Positions 22,581 to 34,312 of a DNA stretch of 64,000 nucleotides are shown piece after piece. A program made the translations under genes and the position numbers. Numbering within the stretch: the first letter of the stretch is position 1; each line of letters opens with the position of its first letter. The stretch is from assembly GCA_038373885.1 (NCBI GenBank), contig JAWZYV010013141.1:1364001-1428000 (forward strand), written 5' to 3'. The notes below the pieces were generated by a model. The model was not told where the DNA came from. It saw nothing but the letters and a program-made list of their open reading frames with translations, and ran no database searches. Origin of the DNA: Cheiracanthium punctorium. Lineage: Eukaryota > Arthropoda > Arachnida > Araneae > Cheiracanthiidae.

Positions 22581-25385
22581 TCGTTTAAAGTTCAATAGAA
22601 TAACGGGTTGATTATCAATTTGTAGTTCTCAAAAAGTAATTAAAATAATTTAACGATTATATAAAAAAAACTGTTCAGTATAGTTTTGAGAGCAACTTAA
22701 TTTAGATTCCGACACAAGATACGACATAAAAATTATTATACCCAATAATCTTTATAATTATTCTTTTTTACGATAAAACAATTTACGATAAATATATATT
22801 TATCATGTAATATACATTTTTAACACATTTTATTTGTAAAAAAAACATTATTTAGGAATTTACAATAGATAATGGTTTATTTGCATTATTTTCACATCCG
22901 TCACCCAAACTGTTTGACTAGCAATGCCGTTAATGGCGATTTGTTTAGGAAATTCCTTTAAAGACAAAATGTGGCTAATTGAAATCTATAAAATCAACAT
23001 ACTTTAAAATAATAAAAAATCTGGGAACAATTTTATGTGTATGTTCCTTATGATAAGGTTCTGTCAGGGAATGAAAAAATTGGATGGGGAGTAGCTGGGG
23101 AGGTTTTACAGATTTCACATAGATACATTTTTCCCTACTGCATAATTAGCTAATGATCCTACGACAGTGGCGGTCATGGTACGTGTGACTCCCTAAAAAA
23201 TTGCGCGAAAATAATAACCGTTTTATTGGAAAATAATTCATTTCTTATTCGTTAAACTTTCTTTAAATTTAAAATTCGTAACGCAGATTAAGATGAGTTC
23301 AGTTTCTCTTTTTTTTATTTTGCTTCAAGACAAAATACAGAAGAAACCAATAAACGATTTAGAGAGAGTTTATACTTCAATATTTAAAAAAAATAGTATT
23401 TTTAATTTTTTTAAATTAAAAAACAATACTTCAGTTCTTCGAAAGACTTCTCATCCAAGCAGTGTAATAATCTTTTTTTTTTCCAATACCGTCCTAGACC
23501 GCTTGGAATGAAATTGAATCTTTTATCTAAGTAGAATGAGATGGTATGGCGTGACTTCAACAAAAAGTGAAGTATCTGAAAAATTGCTGTTACAGTTTAA
23601 TTGTTTCTTAGAGTTGTCTTTTAAAAGCACCCGGTATAAGGATAGAGTGGCTGTAAGAGTATAAAAATTATCATAAAGTGAATTGTTATTAAAGTATTAA
23701 GAAGAAATTGCCTATGATTTTGCGTTTTTATTTCTTAAAGCCAGCATATATAGAAGAATGATATCATACACTGACTTACACAATAGAAATGCAATACTTA
23801 GAGAGCAAAAACTTAACGAAACAACCTACGCTATCCATGGCAGTTTTCAGACATTTCTACTGATTTTTTGCAGTTGCTATCCTTATTAGAAGACGTTGTA
23901 CCATACTGCTATCACTTGACGGAAGTAAGATCTTTATCGTGCATGAAATATGATATGTTATAGTTGAAACGTGTTACTTTTGACCCCCGTCCCCTCTATG
24001 CCATGGTTATATATCGATTAAAAAAATCTTATGCACTGCGTTTATTTATAGTAAATGTTCTTTGTTGCATTATACGCGAATTTAAGGATCTTCATAGAAG
24101 TGGTATTCAACCTTTTGACTAAAACTGCCAAAAGTATGTTTTCTTAAAACACAGCTTAAAACAGAAATTAAGGATATAATAATAAAAAATAAAAGCGATT
24201 TTGATTCACATTTTATGTATTAATACGTTATTTATTAAAAAAAACTGTATTATGTTCAATGAATATTTTTAATTAATAGTAATCATGAGCACATACGATA
24301 GATTTAATATTAACAAACATAAGATATAATTATATTGTCGTAGAATAATCACACAACAGCACTGATTTAAATCCACTGTGAGAAATTCTTAAAAAAACAT
24401 TTTTTTTTCACTAATTAGTTTTATTAAACATAAAAAAGGAGTTTAATTAAAACTCCTTAATCAAATGGAATGTACAGTTAAAATATCATTAATATTTTAA
24501 AATCTAAAGATTTATTTTTACAGTATTTTTTTTCTTAATTAAAACAAAAATGCGAATGCTTGTTAATTAAAAAACCTTTTAAGTAAATACGTCAAATAAA
24601 ACAGAATTATATGCTCATTTTCTTCCAATTAAAACACTAAAATTTGTTGATTAAGTCAGATATACTATTTATAAAAATTAAAAATTACCTCAATGGAACG
24701 ATATAAAATAATTTTTTAATAATCAACAACTGTAATTAAGAAGGAAATAAGACCCCTGCTATATTTTGATTTGCATTTAAAAGATAGTGATACTGGCATT
24801 CATTATGATATTTAATTTTCAATTTCTTTGTATTAGTTATACAGTTTTAAATATGCTTAGTAAAAGTAAAATTTGACGCAGAGAAATTGCTACATATTTT
24901 TTTTAATCATTTTTCTAATGCATTCCCATTAAAATTTAATTATTACTAAGAGGAAAGCATTAAAATTATACTTAATTAATGGTATACAAAGATAATAACA
25001 GTTAATAGTAAGGTTGCAATTGCGAAACATATCTTCACAACCTTAAAAATTGTTTCTAATTTTAGTTTTTGTCTGTCTAGCTGCCATTAGAAGGTATCGA
25101 TTGCTACAATGTTTATGTAGGCCATTTCTATGTACTAACCTATCTATGATATTAAAAATATATTAATAGTAATAATAGACTATTTGCAGACACAAGCCAT
25201 AACTCCCGATACATAAAGAACAATGGACAGACATTCTTTATACTGTGCATGTAATGAAGAACGAAATTTTACGGCTCAACTGTTTAGAGGATTAAAATTG
25301 ACGTAATTGGTCTCATTATTATAATAAAACATAAAGAGAACTCTGTTACACACATAAAAATGCAATCTGTCAGAAAGAATATATA

Positions 25386-25897
25386 CAGGGTGATTATAAT
25401 TAAAGTTCCACTTTAAAACGATAAGAAAAGGAAAACTACTGTACCAAATGTTATCGAACTTGATAATTGTGTAAAGATGGTCAGGGGATTTATTTTCTCG
25501 GGAAAAAAAGCCAAAAATTCAACACCAGGAGCAAGGACGTATTTATGTGGGGAGTCCAGGGGTCCGAACCTCCTCACCCACGAAATTTTGATTTTTGTTA
25601 CTAAAATGATAATGATATAATGTACTTTTGAGAAATATACTGCCTTTTTCACCGTTTGGATTCCCTGCAAAATTTTTGAACCCCCTCCAAAATGTTTTTC
25701 GGGAGCAGTGGGCGGACCCCTGAACACACACACCCTTTAATACGTCCCTGCCCCTGGTGTTGAATTTTTGAGCTTTTTTTCCGCAGATAATAAATCACCT
25801 GACCTCCTTTACACAATTACCAAGTTTGATAATATTTGGTCCAGTAGTTTTGCTATTCTGATCGTTTTAATGTGGAATTTTAATTATGATCACCTTG
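25386..25897. mobile_element. Palindromic mariner-type MITE in unit B
   Basis: TA-flanked (25384-25385, 25898-25899). The arms of about 150 bp are inverted copies: CAGGGTGATTATAATTAAAG at the left, (inverted) CAAGGTGATCATAATTAAAA at the right, then matching GTTTTA, TTGTGTAAA and CAGGTGATTT segments. The centre (25540-25730) holds another inverted pair, GGGGTCCGAACC with GGGCGGACCCC. Unit A has the empty TA-rich site near 16375. The ORFs of 106 and 62 codons inside are palindrome shadows. Confidence 0.82.
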
Positions 25898-26149
25898 TAT
25901 ATTCTAATCTAATATATGAATAGAGCTTAAACTTCAAATAAACAAAAGAACTCCCTAAAAAATACAAAATAATGCATCATTACTTTTACAAATAATTAAG
26001 AATTTAGATATGCCATTTAGAGATATGATAGGATACAAAAATATATAACAATCCAATTTACAAATAATTTTCTATAAAATGCATATGTGAATCAGTGTTT
26101 TTAAGGCATGAAAAATCCAAACTGATTAACTTAGAAATAAAAAGTATTA

Positions 26150-26405
26150 AACTTTTATTTATTGACAAAAACCAGAGTAACACGTTGATAAAATAAAGTT
26201 TTAGTAATCTTGGGACACGTGTCACGTAATTGGCATTCAAGTTTCTTAATGCAATTTCGTTTTTTTCCCTTTTCAAATAGCAATGAGCGGCTGTATTTAA
26301 AAAAATTAAAACAAGCCCCAAGAATACCAGAAGTGTACAAGACAATGCATCTTAATTCTGTCGCTGACATTTTCTTAATGCTGCCTTAACACCAACATAA
26401 AATCT
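26150..26405 (-). other. Unit B counterpart of the 18820-19080 conserved block
   Basis: See unit A. Here the frame is broken: TAA in CAGCATTAAGAAAATG and a shift between the segments reading GILGACFN and ALRNLNANY. If the ancestor was coding, this copy is a pseudogene. Confidence 0.4.
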
Positions 26406-27156
26406 GAAGAGATACTTAAAAATCGTTTAAAATGGCTACGTGAATCTCAAGTTTCACGCTCAATAGTTATTATGCTCTGTTAAATTATAGTTTAACTCAC
26501 GTTTGAAAAAAAATTCTGTATTTTTTATTGCTGTTCAAGTTATCACTTGGTGACGATTTAATCTTATGTTCCAAGAACGTTCAAAGAATGTACAAACAAA
26601 AAAACCGGGTACTGAGAGGAGATTATTTTGTATTATGTAGAATTAATTATTTATGCAAATGTTATATTCAGACATAAAAAAATGTAAACGTTATTTTTAA
26701 AAACGTTAAACCAAAATACTATAGGCAAAGATGTTTTACGAAAATTGTGTCAGTGAAGCATAAAAAATTCTAAATTTGGACGAAGATTTCATGTCCTGAA
26801 AATTTATTATTTTTTATTACTTATGTGTTTAATGTTTTCATAGCATTTTTGACATACTTTATTTGCTCATTAAAGTAATTTATTAAGTTTTTGTTGGACA
26901 TTATATATTAATAAAAAAAAAAGAAAAATTAACAATTCACCGCAGAAATTTCTGATTGTCCAAAATTAAATGTCTTTGAAATACATTATTTTTTTTTTTT
27001 TTTAGTGTTACAACATTATTATTCACTCTTATTATTTTTTATTCACTTATTATTATTCACTATATTATTTTATGGTAAAAGCAGATATTATTATAGGTAT
27101 GATATTGTAAAACATGCTTTGCCGTGTTCATATTTAGTGATTTTTTCACTAAAATA

Positions 27157-27864
27157 TTGGGTGTCCGTAATTGATGCAATTTTTTTTTTCATGTAACATG
27201 TGTTACTAGTTATAAAATGTTTTTAACTTTGCAAAAAGAGGGAGGTGTTACACAAAACTGTAGCTTAAAGTCTTCCAGCAATCAAATTTAGCCATTTTGG
27301 AATATTTGACAATGGTACAACAAATCCTAATTAGTAATGTCGAATAAACTAAAGATGTGATGGACAAAATTTCAGCGTTTTATCATAAAACGTCTTCGAG
27401 GTATCTTTAAACAAAAATGATCCGCAGCTATACGTGAATTTGAATGTAAAGATTTATTGCTAGAGTCGAAGAAAAGTTTTTTCTTTCATAATTTCTGTAC
27501 GACCCCTGTAATACGATCATCCGACGTTCCGTTCGTTCTCTTTTGCTTCGAAGAGCAATTGAAATGTGGTTTAAATCGGCATATATTTATCTCCATATCT
27601 CTGCCACTTTTTAGGATATAATTCTCAAATTTCATCACAATTCATCACTTCATTAATGCATGGGACAAATTTTACTAATTGGGATTTTTTTTATACGGGG
27701 CTCATATAAAAATTGAAAAAAGTAACTTTTTGTAAATGGACGAGAAGAAATTTTTCTTAACGGATTCTTATTTCCGATTTTAATTTGAACATTTTTTTTC
27801 AATTTACATGACCCACTTATCTCTAAAAGTATTAAAGCCGTTACCACGTTTTTAGGACAACCTG
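27157..27864. mobile_element. Long foldback MITE, family FB, diverged copy
   Basis: Left end TTGGGTGTCCGTAA after TA (27155-27156); right end (inverted) CAGGTTGTCCTAAAAA before TA (27865-27866). Interior landmarks of the family are present in order: AATTAGTAATG, CATAAAACGTCTTCGAGGTA, AAGATTTATTGCTAGAGT, TTTCTGTACGACCCCTG, then the mirrored ACAAATTTTACTAATTGGG. The left arm is the most degraded part. Confidence 0.65.
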
Positions 27865-28015
27865 TATAGTAGATTTATTTTAAAAAAATTAGGCGACTGA
27901 TTCTTCTCTCGACTTGTTAATAGTTCTTATGACATCAAAGTTTTGATTTTTTTAACAGTTACAAATAAAATAAGGTCCATATTTGATAATGCTGTCATTT
28001 AACATGATTAGGCCG

Positions 28016-28092
28016 CCCAGGTGGTGTAGCGGTTTAAGAACCATTCTATCACGCCTTGGGTTCGGGCTCGTTTCACGGCTTGGACTTGGCTG
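28016..28092 (+). mobile_element. tRNA-like SINE head, split by a piggyBac MITE
   Basis: Box A TGGTGTAGCGG near 28022 and box B GGGTTCGGGCTC near 28058 give a tRNA-like head. The sequence is interrupted at TTAA (28093-28096) by the piggyBac-type element and seems to resume at 28627 (CTTGTCCGTCCCTTC). It differs from S1 in the body. Confidence 0.6.
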
Positions 28093-28096
28093 TTAA

Positions 28097-28622
28097 CCCT
28101 TTAACGTGCAGTGTTCCCGCTCTGGGAACACCAAACTCTGACGTTTTGACTGTTGCCAGTCACGAAGAATAGATTTGATTTCTAAAGAAATAGTTGCGGG
28201 TGACATAGTTCCACGAAAATCCTTTACTTTTTAGCACGTCATTTCCCATAAAAAATGTCACGATTATTTTTAACAGCACTGACATCTGCTGAAAAATGGA
28301 AGAACGCGAGAACAGCTGGATAGATTGCCCAATTCTGGAAAAAGGGCAGCCGTTGCCATCGCTCGACTTAACAACCAGCAAGATGGGGAACGATCGAAAC
28401 GTTCATTGCGTGCCACAGATCTAGAGACCCTTTTTTGACGCAGCTGGCTGTGCCTACGCACAGCCAGCTGCGTCAAAAAAGGGTCTCTGCGTCAAAAATG
28501 GTCTTTAGATCTGTGACACGCAATAAACGTTTCGATCGTCCGCCATCTTGCTGGTAGTTAAGTCGAGCGATGGCTACGGCTGCCCTTTCTTCAGCATTGG
28601 GAAATGGTTGCGCCTGAAAGGG
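28097..28622. mobile_element. piggyBac-type foldback MITE, copy 2
   Basis: TTAA on both sides (28093-28096, 28623-28626). Ends CCCTTTAACGTGCAG and (inverted) CCCTTTCAGGCGCAA. The long palindrome has arms running through CTTAACAACCAGCAAGATGG and its inverse CCATCTTGCTGGTAGTTAAG, meeting at GCTGGCTGTGCCTACGCACAGCCAGC. It shares the motif TTCCCGCTCTGGGAACACC with the copy at 3110. Non-coding. Confidence 0.87.
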
Positions 28623-29764
28623 TTAACTTGTCCGTCCCTTCAAAGGGGTTAAAGCTGGTTGTCCACTTTGCTTCTCCATATTAAAACGGTCACAAAATTC
28701 GGACCTTGGTAGTGGCTAAATGCTTGTTGTATAAAAGTTCTCGCCGGTTGGTGGGGGGCGGACAACATGATTGATGAAAAAACAATAAATGAGACGTTGC
28801 AGATTTTTTTTCACTTTCTAAATGTAACCTCTGTCACCACACAAAGGTAACCGAAGTTAAATAATAAAATATGTCACATATTAACATATCCATACAAGAT
28901 TAGGCCCAGCCTATCACATTCGTAGCAACGCATTTTCTCCTAAGAAACAAAAGGCACCTAAAAAATAGCAACAAACTATTAGATTCAGAGAAGCAAGGTC
29001 TTTACAAATTTCTATATTTTTGTGATTGAAAAATAATTTAAAATCCATAAAACAATAAATATGTAATATAGATTTATGATAAATTTTATCACTTTTCGAG
29101 AAGCTTAATAAACATGGTTAACAAAGAAAGCACTTTGGTGGTACAAGTAGTTTGGTTTTGTAGGCAACCTCTGTTATGAGAAAGTAATTCATTTCAAAAA
29201 TTTTAAATCAGGCCTATCGAACAATCTACCAAACTATTAATAGACTCTATAAATGGATATACATTATTTAAAGATATTTTTGGCATAGTGTTAGTACGTT
29301 TACTTCTTTCGAAAAAGTTTAAAAGTAGAAAATATAACAGTATGGTTATAAATGTTACAAAGTCGATACATTTTGCAAATTTGGTCAATTTTTAGCATAA
29401 ACTTAACAAAAGACATCCATCAAACATAGTGGTGAGTTTCCTTTACTTGTTTATTTTTAAAGAAATTAAGTACAGCATTTTCTACGGCAAAAAAATGTTA
29501 CATTTGCATAACTTTCAATAGATGTTCTCGCTTAAATAAATAAAAAAATATATATTAAGCTCTGTTTGTAGCTACTTGTGTATCTTCAAACCATATGCTG
29601 CTACAAAATGCAACTTTTGTAGCGAAAAAAAAATTGCTTTAATGAACGACGAAATCTGCGAGTAATTTTAGAAGGAATCGTTAATAAATATTAATACACT
29701 TGATGAGACATTTTAAAATTTTATTTAGCGTAATGTATTATCTTTATACAGTTTTAAGTAATAT

Positions 29765-29809
29765 ATCATACTTATTCTCTCCAGTTTCCATGGAGAGAAT
29801 AAGTATGAT
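29765..29809. repeat. Perfect 19-bp hairpin unique to unit B
   Basis: Left arm ATCATACTTATTCTCTCCA, loop of 7, right arm its exact inverse. Unit A at 19520-19545 has only the left arm (GTACTTATTCTCTCCAAG) and no inverted partner. Confidence 0.9.
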
Positions 29810-30683
29810 AAGTATGATTAACTATTTATTTTATTTGATAAATAAAAGCTGTCGCTGGAGAAATAAAAATTTGAAACATTTATTTAAATCAATGTATTCT
29901 ATATTTTAAATAAGCATTTGGAGAAATGGAATCAACAGCGACATTTAAAACTCAAACAAATATAGAATTTCTGCAAAATTATCCAATACAATTTGGGGCC
30001 CAGATTTAGAAAGTCGACGTCCTTGAAATATGGAAACGAAAATGCTGCCTATTCTCTTAAATATACCTATGAATTTTCAGAGCCAGGAAGTAATATAAAA
30101 CTTGACCTGTGCTTTACATATATCGTGAGTGTCCCCGGCTGTACACACAGTGTGCTGTTTGCCATTTGACGTATTCGGCATTAGAATTTGTTGACAAAAG
30201 AATAAGCTACTCAAAATTTAAAATTTACATTTCCGTTACATAAACCAGATTTGAATTCAATACCCTCACCATGCTCGTATATTCTGATGCCTTTGCAAGT
30301 TTAAACAGAAAATGACAGCATTGGTTGTGAAGAGTTCTTTTCAGAGGAGAAATTCTCGCAAATGACTGACTCATTCAACATGCTATACCTATTTCATTCA
30401 ACTGGACTAAACTAGCAAAAGATTATGCGGAATTCTAGACTATAGACTTTAACTAGAAGTTTACGTTGATGCAATTTTAATCTGCTTTGTAAAACTTGCG
30501 ATAACGTCTATGTGTTTAAGAACACGAACAGGAATGTACTTAATACGGTTGTTGATCTCACATTTCAGAGTAAATGCATAAATTAAACAGTTTCGCTCAG
30601 TATAAAAAATACTTGACAAAGTGTAGTGTGTGATTACATATCTAACTCATACGATCCCTATATCTACGTAAACATCTTACGTA

Positions 30684-31181
30684 GGCGGTTCAAACTGTAA
30701 GGTAAGAAGAGATCTCACAGATGCCCATATTCTCCAAGAAAATAGAATTCCATTACTTAGAACAACAGACGATCACACAGCAATCAAATGCCACTAGATG
30801 AAGTTAGTAGTACAGCCTTGCTTTACACGTGATAGACTACAGCGCTTTCGATAAAACGTATTGGAATACCCTCCCTACTATCCAGATCTAGCACCCAGCG
30901 ATTTCCATCTCTTTGGGCTGCTGCAAGCGCCTGACAAGATGGCATTTGTAAACCGGTGTCGAAGTTCAAGACCTCAGCTCTTTAAACAGCTCAACCAACA
31001 GGACCCTGATTCCGTCAACGCCAGTTTTGATACATTGGTAAAAAGATGGATTAAGCACTTTGATGTCCATGGAGACTATGTTGAAAAATAATCAGTAGCA
31101 AATGCCTTGCCTGAGTATTTCTTGAACTTCGCGAATAAATTTCTTGATTAAAGGACCTTATACTTTACTTTTTGAGCCACC
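30684..31181 (+). mobile_element. Deleted mariner with both terminal repeats, unit B copy
   Basis: Left end GGCGGTTCAAACTGTAAGGT and right end (inverted) GGTGGCTCAAAAAGTAAAGT. The plus-strand frame from 30861 reads YYPDLAPSDFHLFGLLQ, then QQDPDSVNASFDTLV and IKHFDVHGDYVEK, ending TAA at 31091. PSDF holds the third catalytic Asp. The N-terminal HTH and the first catalytic Asp are deleted, and two short frame shifts separate the PSDF and QQDPD parts, so it cannot encode an active enzyme. The same copy is present, more damaged, in unit A (20430-21055). Confidence 0.85.
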
Positions 31182-32067
31182 TTTGTACATTAAACACATT
31201 CTCGTCAAAGTGTTCAACAAAGGCGATTTTGATTGTTTTTTAAATTAATTTATGAATGAGTAAATTATAAAATGTTTTAATTGGATGTGTTTTCTATCAA
31301 ATACTCCGGTAAATTTGAGAAAAAATAAGTTAAGAATATTCGAATAACTTTTGTTTTATGCAACATATACAGTACCCAACGCTTAAAAAAATCACTAGGT
31401 AGTAAAGTCAGTCGCTTAATATTATCAAATCGCGAAGAACGACATAAAATTAATATAAATGTGTATAAAAACACCGCTTAATAAAATCAGCATCGACGCT
31501 TAATAAAATGAATATTTTAATTCTGTGATTTTTTTAATAAAAATGTTAAGAAAGATAGAGGAACGACGATAGGGGAATAAATACACACAGCAAGCCATTT
31601 ACTCGCTTTGCTGAAACCTTCACATCTGAAATCTTGCAACAAACATGGACCCATCCATCATCCTTACTAGCGACTTGTTAAGTTAGCGACTTCTCCACCA
31701 GAAGTAAAAAGGGAGTTCTGAGCTCTATTATTCATCTGCTATTTAGTCCTATCCATCTCTGTAGGGTAGTAGTTTGGACAGAAAATTTTTCTTTTGTGTT
31801 TTTAACATTTCTTATTTTTAACACTAGGAGTTGTACTTTGAAAATATTTAGAAAATCCATTACTTACCGCAATCGGGAAATTCCTTCCTCTGTAAAGTCC
31901 AAACTTCACAAACACACATTAAAGAAATACATTTGAATCGTCATTACTTGTAAAACAAGCTTAAATTAAATTACTTGCAGTTGGCTTCATACCCTAATCC
32001 TAGTCTCAGGAATTACCTTGGCAGAAGCTGCTATTTGTGATTGCTTTGAAAGATTACCGAGTTATTC

Positions 32068-32115
32068 TTCCGAAGCAATCACAACATCGTCGCATCGATG
32101 TGTGATTGCTTCGGA
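32068..32115. repeat. Near-perfect 21-bp hairpin
   Basis: TTCCGAAGCAATCACAACATCG pairs with CGATGTGTGATTGCTTCGGAA around a 6-base spacer. A third direct piece, GTGATTGCTTTGAAAG, lies just upstream at 32037. This pattern fits local template switching. Confidence 0.8.
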
Positions 32116-32440
32116 ACACATCGAATTTACATCGTCATCTTACTCTACTTTGTGCTATTAATTTCAGTAGATAGTAAAATGCTTGTACAAATACAGGGTA
32201 GTTCTTAACTTACATCGTCATATTCCTACTTAACTTTAACTTACATCGTCACCTTACCCTACTTGCCCTATTAATTTCAGGAGATAGTAAAATGCTTGTA
32301 GAAATGCAGGGTGCTTCTTAACTTACATCGTTATATTCCTACATAACTTTAACTTACATCGTCACCTCACCCTACTTTGCCCTATTAATTTCAGTAGATA
32401 GTAAAATGCTTGCAGAAATACAGAGTGGTTCGAAACTGTA
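32100..32440. repeat. 113-bp tandem repeat, about three units
   Basis: ATTTCAGtAGATAGTAAAATG recurs at 32161, 32274 and 32388, each followed by GCTTG(T/C)AnAAATnCAGnGT and AACTTACATCGT-type sequence. Unit A holds a single copy (about 21898-21945). Confidence 0.88.
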
Positions 32441-33129
32441 TGTCAGAAATGTTAAGGATGATAGAGAGAACTAAGATGATTCAGACACACGTAGCAATGT
32501 GGGGTCGCAAGCAGGGTTGTCAACCATCCCACAAGAACCGGGACGTCCCATTTCTCGGGTTTCATAAGACACGTCCCACGAAAGGTATGCGCGGGACTCC
32601 AAATGTCCCACTTTCCGAATAGAATAAGTAAATTAATAATTGGATAAATCAGAAGAAATTTTAAGCTTTAAGTTTCTTTTATAAATAAATATGATTTTAG
32701 CAGAAATGATAGTATACTTTACTTCTTTTCTAAATAGGTAATATTATGGTTTCAGTAAAAACAGCTTATGTTTATCGCCTTTATGTATCTATTAATAATC
32801 TATTTGTAAGAAGTATTGAAGTATTCGTCTCAGTCGAGTTTCATTAAAAATAGGCTTTTACCCGCTAATTTCATCAATCAAATGAAGTAGAATGTTTTAA
32901 ACTACCATCTTTAGAGAAGTGATTTACGTAAAAGATGCATTAGTTTTTTTGACAGACCTTGGTTGGAAGATTTACTTCAAAACTTTCTTCCAAAGAGATT
33001 ATTGAAAGGCATATAAAGACGTCGTTTCCAACTTGACATTGCTGTGCGTATTTGAATCGGCTCGGTTTCCTGTACTACCTTTAACATCTGACATATAGTT
33101 TCAAACCACCCTGTATACTGGAACATAAG

Positions 33130-33780
33130 ACTTCATTACTGTTATTACTAGTCACATCACAGCGAATTCGTTATTTCATAATATCCTGTACTTCAGCGGT
33201 TCAGTGTTGCGCTCCCCTCCACCTCAACAAAGGCTAACTTACGGTGGCACCCCCTTCACATTTTTCAGCATACATTCAGTTTTTTAATCTTTAACAATGA
33301 ACATTGAGTCGAATTTTATACAAAATAATGTTATCAGTAAAGTTAGAATGAGCATTTTAAGCGAAAATGGATATCTTTTTGAGTAAAAATGAGAATAAAT
33401 AAGATGATTCTTTTTAAAACATGCATCACTACTTGCTCTTTGGTTTTTCTCGAGCCCCCCTTGGGGGTCGCGCCCCACAGATTGAGAAACGCTGCTGTAC
33501 TTTCCTGTTATTTCATAATTTCCTGAACTACCCTTAATATTTCTGACATACAGTTTCAAACCACGCTGTATACTGAAACATAAGACTTCATTACTGTTAA
33601 ATTACTATTCTCATCACAGCCAATTCGTTCTTTTCTTAATTTCCAGTACTTTCCTGTTATTTCATAATTTCCTGTACAACCCTTAACATTTCTGACATAT
33701 AGTTCCAAACCACGCTGTATACTGGAACATAAGATTTCATTACTGTTACTATTCTCATCACAGCCAATTTGTTATTTCAT
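33130..33780. repeat. Tandem array of about 170-bp units split by a MITE
   Basis: The segment TGTATACTGGAACATAAGA...CATTACTGTTA...CATCACAGC(G/C)AATTCGTT recurs at about 33113, 33567 and 33717. The hAT MITE at 33194 interrupts the first unit. Unit A has one copy (near 21965). Confidence 0.75.
33194..33494. mobile_element. hAT (Charlie-like) MITE with perfect 8-bp TSD
   Basis: Left end CAGCGGTTCAGTGTTGCG, right end (inverted) CAGCGTTTCTCAATCTGTGG with GGGGTCGCGCCCC nearby, as in many hAT elements. CTGTACTT occurs at 33186-33193 and again at 33495-33502. It lies inside one unit of a local tandem array, so it inserted after that array expanded. It has no transposase. Confidence 0.88.
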
Positions 33781-33904
33781 AATTGAATAAAACATTAAAT
33801 ATTTTTTTAAATTATTTATAAATTTTAAGCTCTATATTTTTAAAGAACAAGTTAGATGTAAGCCCACAAATAAAATAAATTAATTCATAAAAAACCCGCT
33901 TTCA

Positions 33905-33941
<37 letters not shown>

Positions 33942-33948
33942 ATTATTG
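33905..33948. repeat. (ATT)n microsatellite, unit B
   Basis: Longer and purer than its unit A ortholog at 22128. Confidence 0.9.
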
Positions 33949-34115
33949 TTTAGTGTAGGAATGGTGAAATGTTTTCAGTTCAAGATCCAAGAAATATTAC
34001 TTAAGGCTCAAGTTCTTTTGAATCACAGGAAACTAAAAGTATAAAAGTTTCATTATATTATTTGCAGACTCAAATAATTTATTTCATAACTGCACGAGAC
34101 AACCAACAATAATCT

Positions 34116-34312
34116 CTTCTCAAACTAATTGGCTGTTATAAACTATCTTTCCAAATTAATTTTTTAATGGCGTTCAAACATACTTCGATGCAACTGAGTA
34201 CCGAAAACAAAAGCGCGAGTTAGTTTAAATGAAAAGCTCGTGTCCAATTATCTCATTCAGCAATAAAATAAAGGTGAAGTTTCTGTGGAAATTGATAAAG
34301 ACATAATAAGTC
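34116..34312 (+). promoter_or_regulatory. Conserved block CB, unit B
   Basis: CAAACTAATTGGCTG, ACATACTTCGATGCAACTGAG, TTTAAATGAAAAGCTCGTG, CCAATTAT and AATAAAGGTGAAGTTTCTGT in the same order as in unit A. The TCAGTAA of the other units is here CAGCAATAA. Confidence 0.5.

Larger units (their letters stand above)
12350..22800. repeat. Older tandem segmental duplication, unit A
   Basis: First copy of an ancient direct duplication. Collinear matching blocks with unit B are: 12350-13195 with 23225-24360; 14125-14910 with 24360-25150; 16080-16380 with 25215-25385; 18700-19380 with 25930-26750; 19480-20720 with 29720-30930; 21890-22800 with 32150-34560. Divergence is visibly much greater than in the younger C/D pair, with many indels. 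Insertions found only here include a candidate LTR (13196-14124), a mariner MITE (14913-15317), a hAT MITE (17006-17548), GC-rich repeats (17580-18370) and SINEs near 21 kb. Confidence 0.85.

Noticed and set aside
25413..25733. 106-codon minus ORF
   Set aside because: Falls wholly inside the palindromic MITE 25386-25897. Mirrored arms produce open frames on both strands.
32000..34000. Periodic repeats considered as a CRISPR array
   Set aside because: Units of 113 and about 170 bp are whole tandem repeats without unique spacers, and the DNA is eukaryotic.
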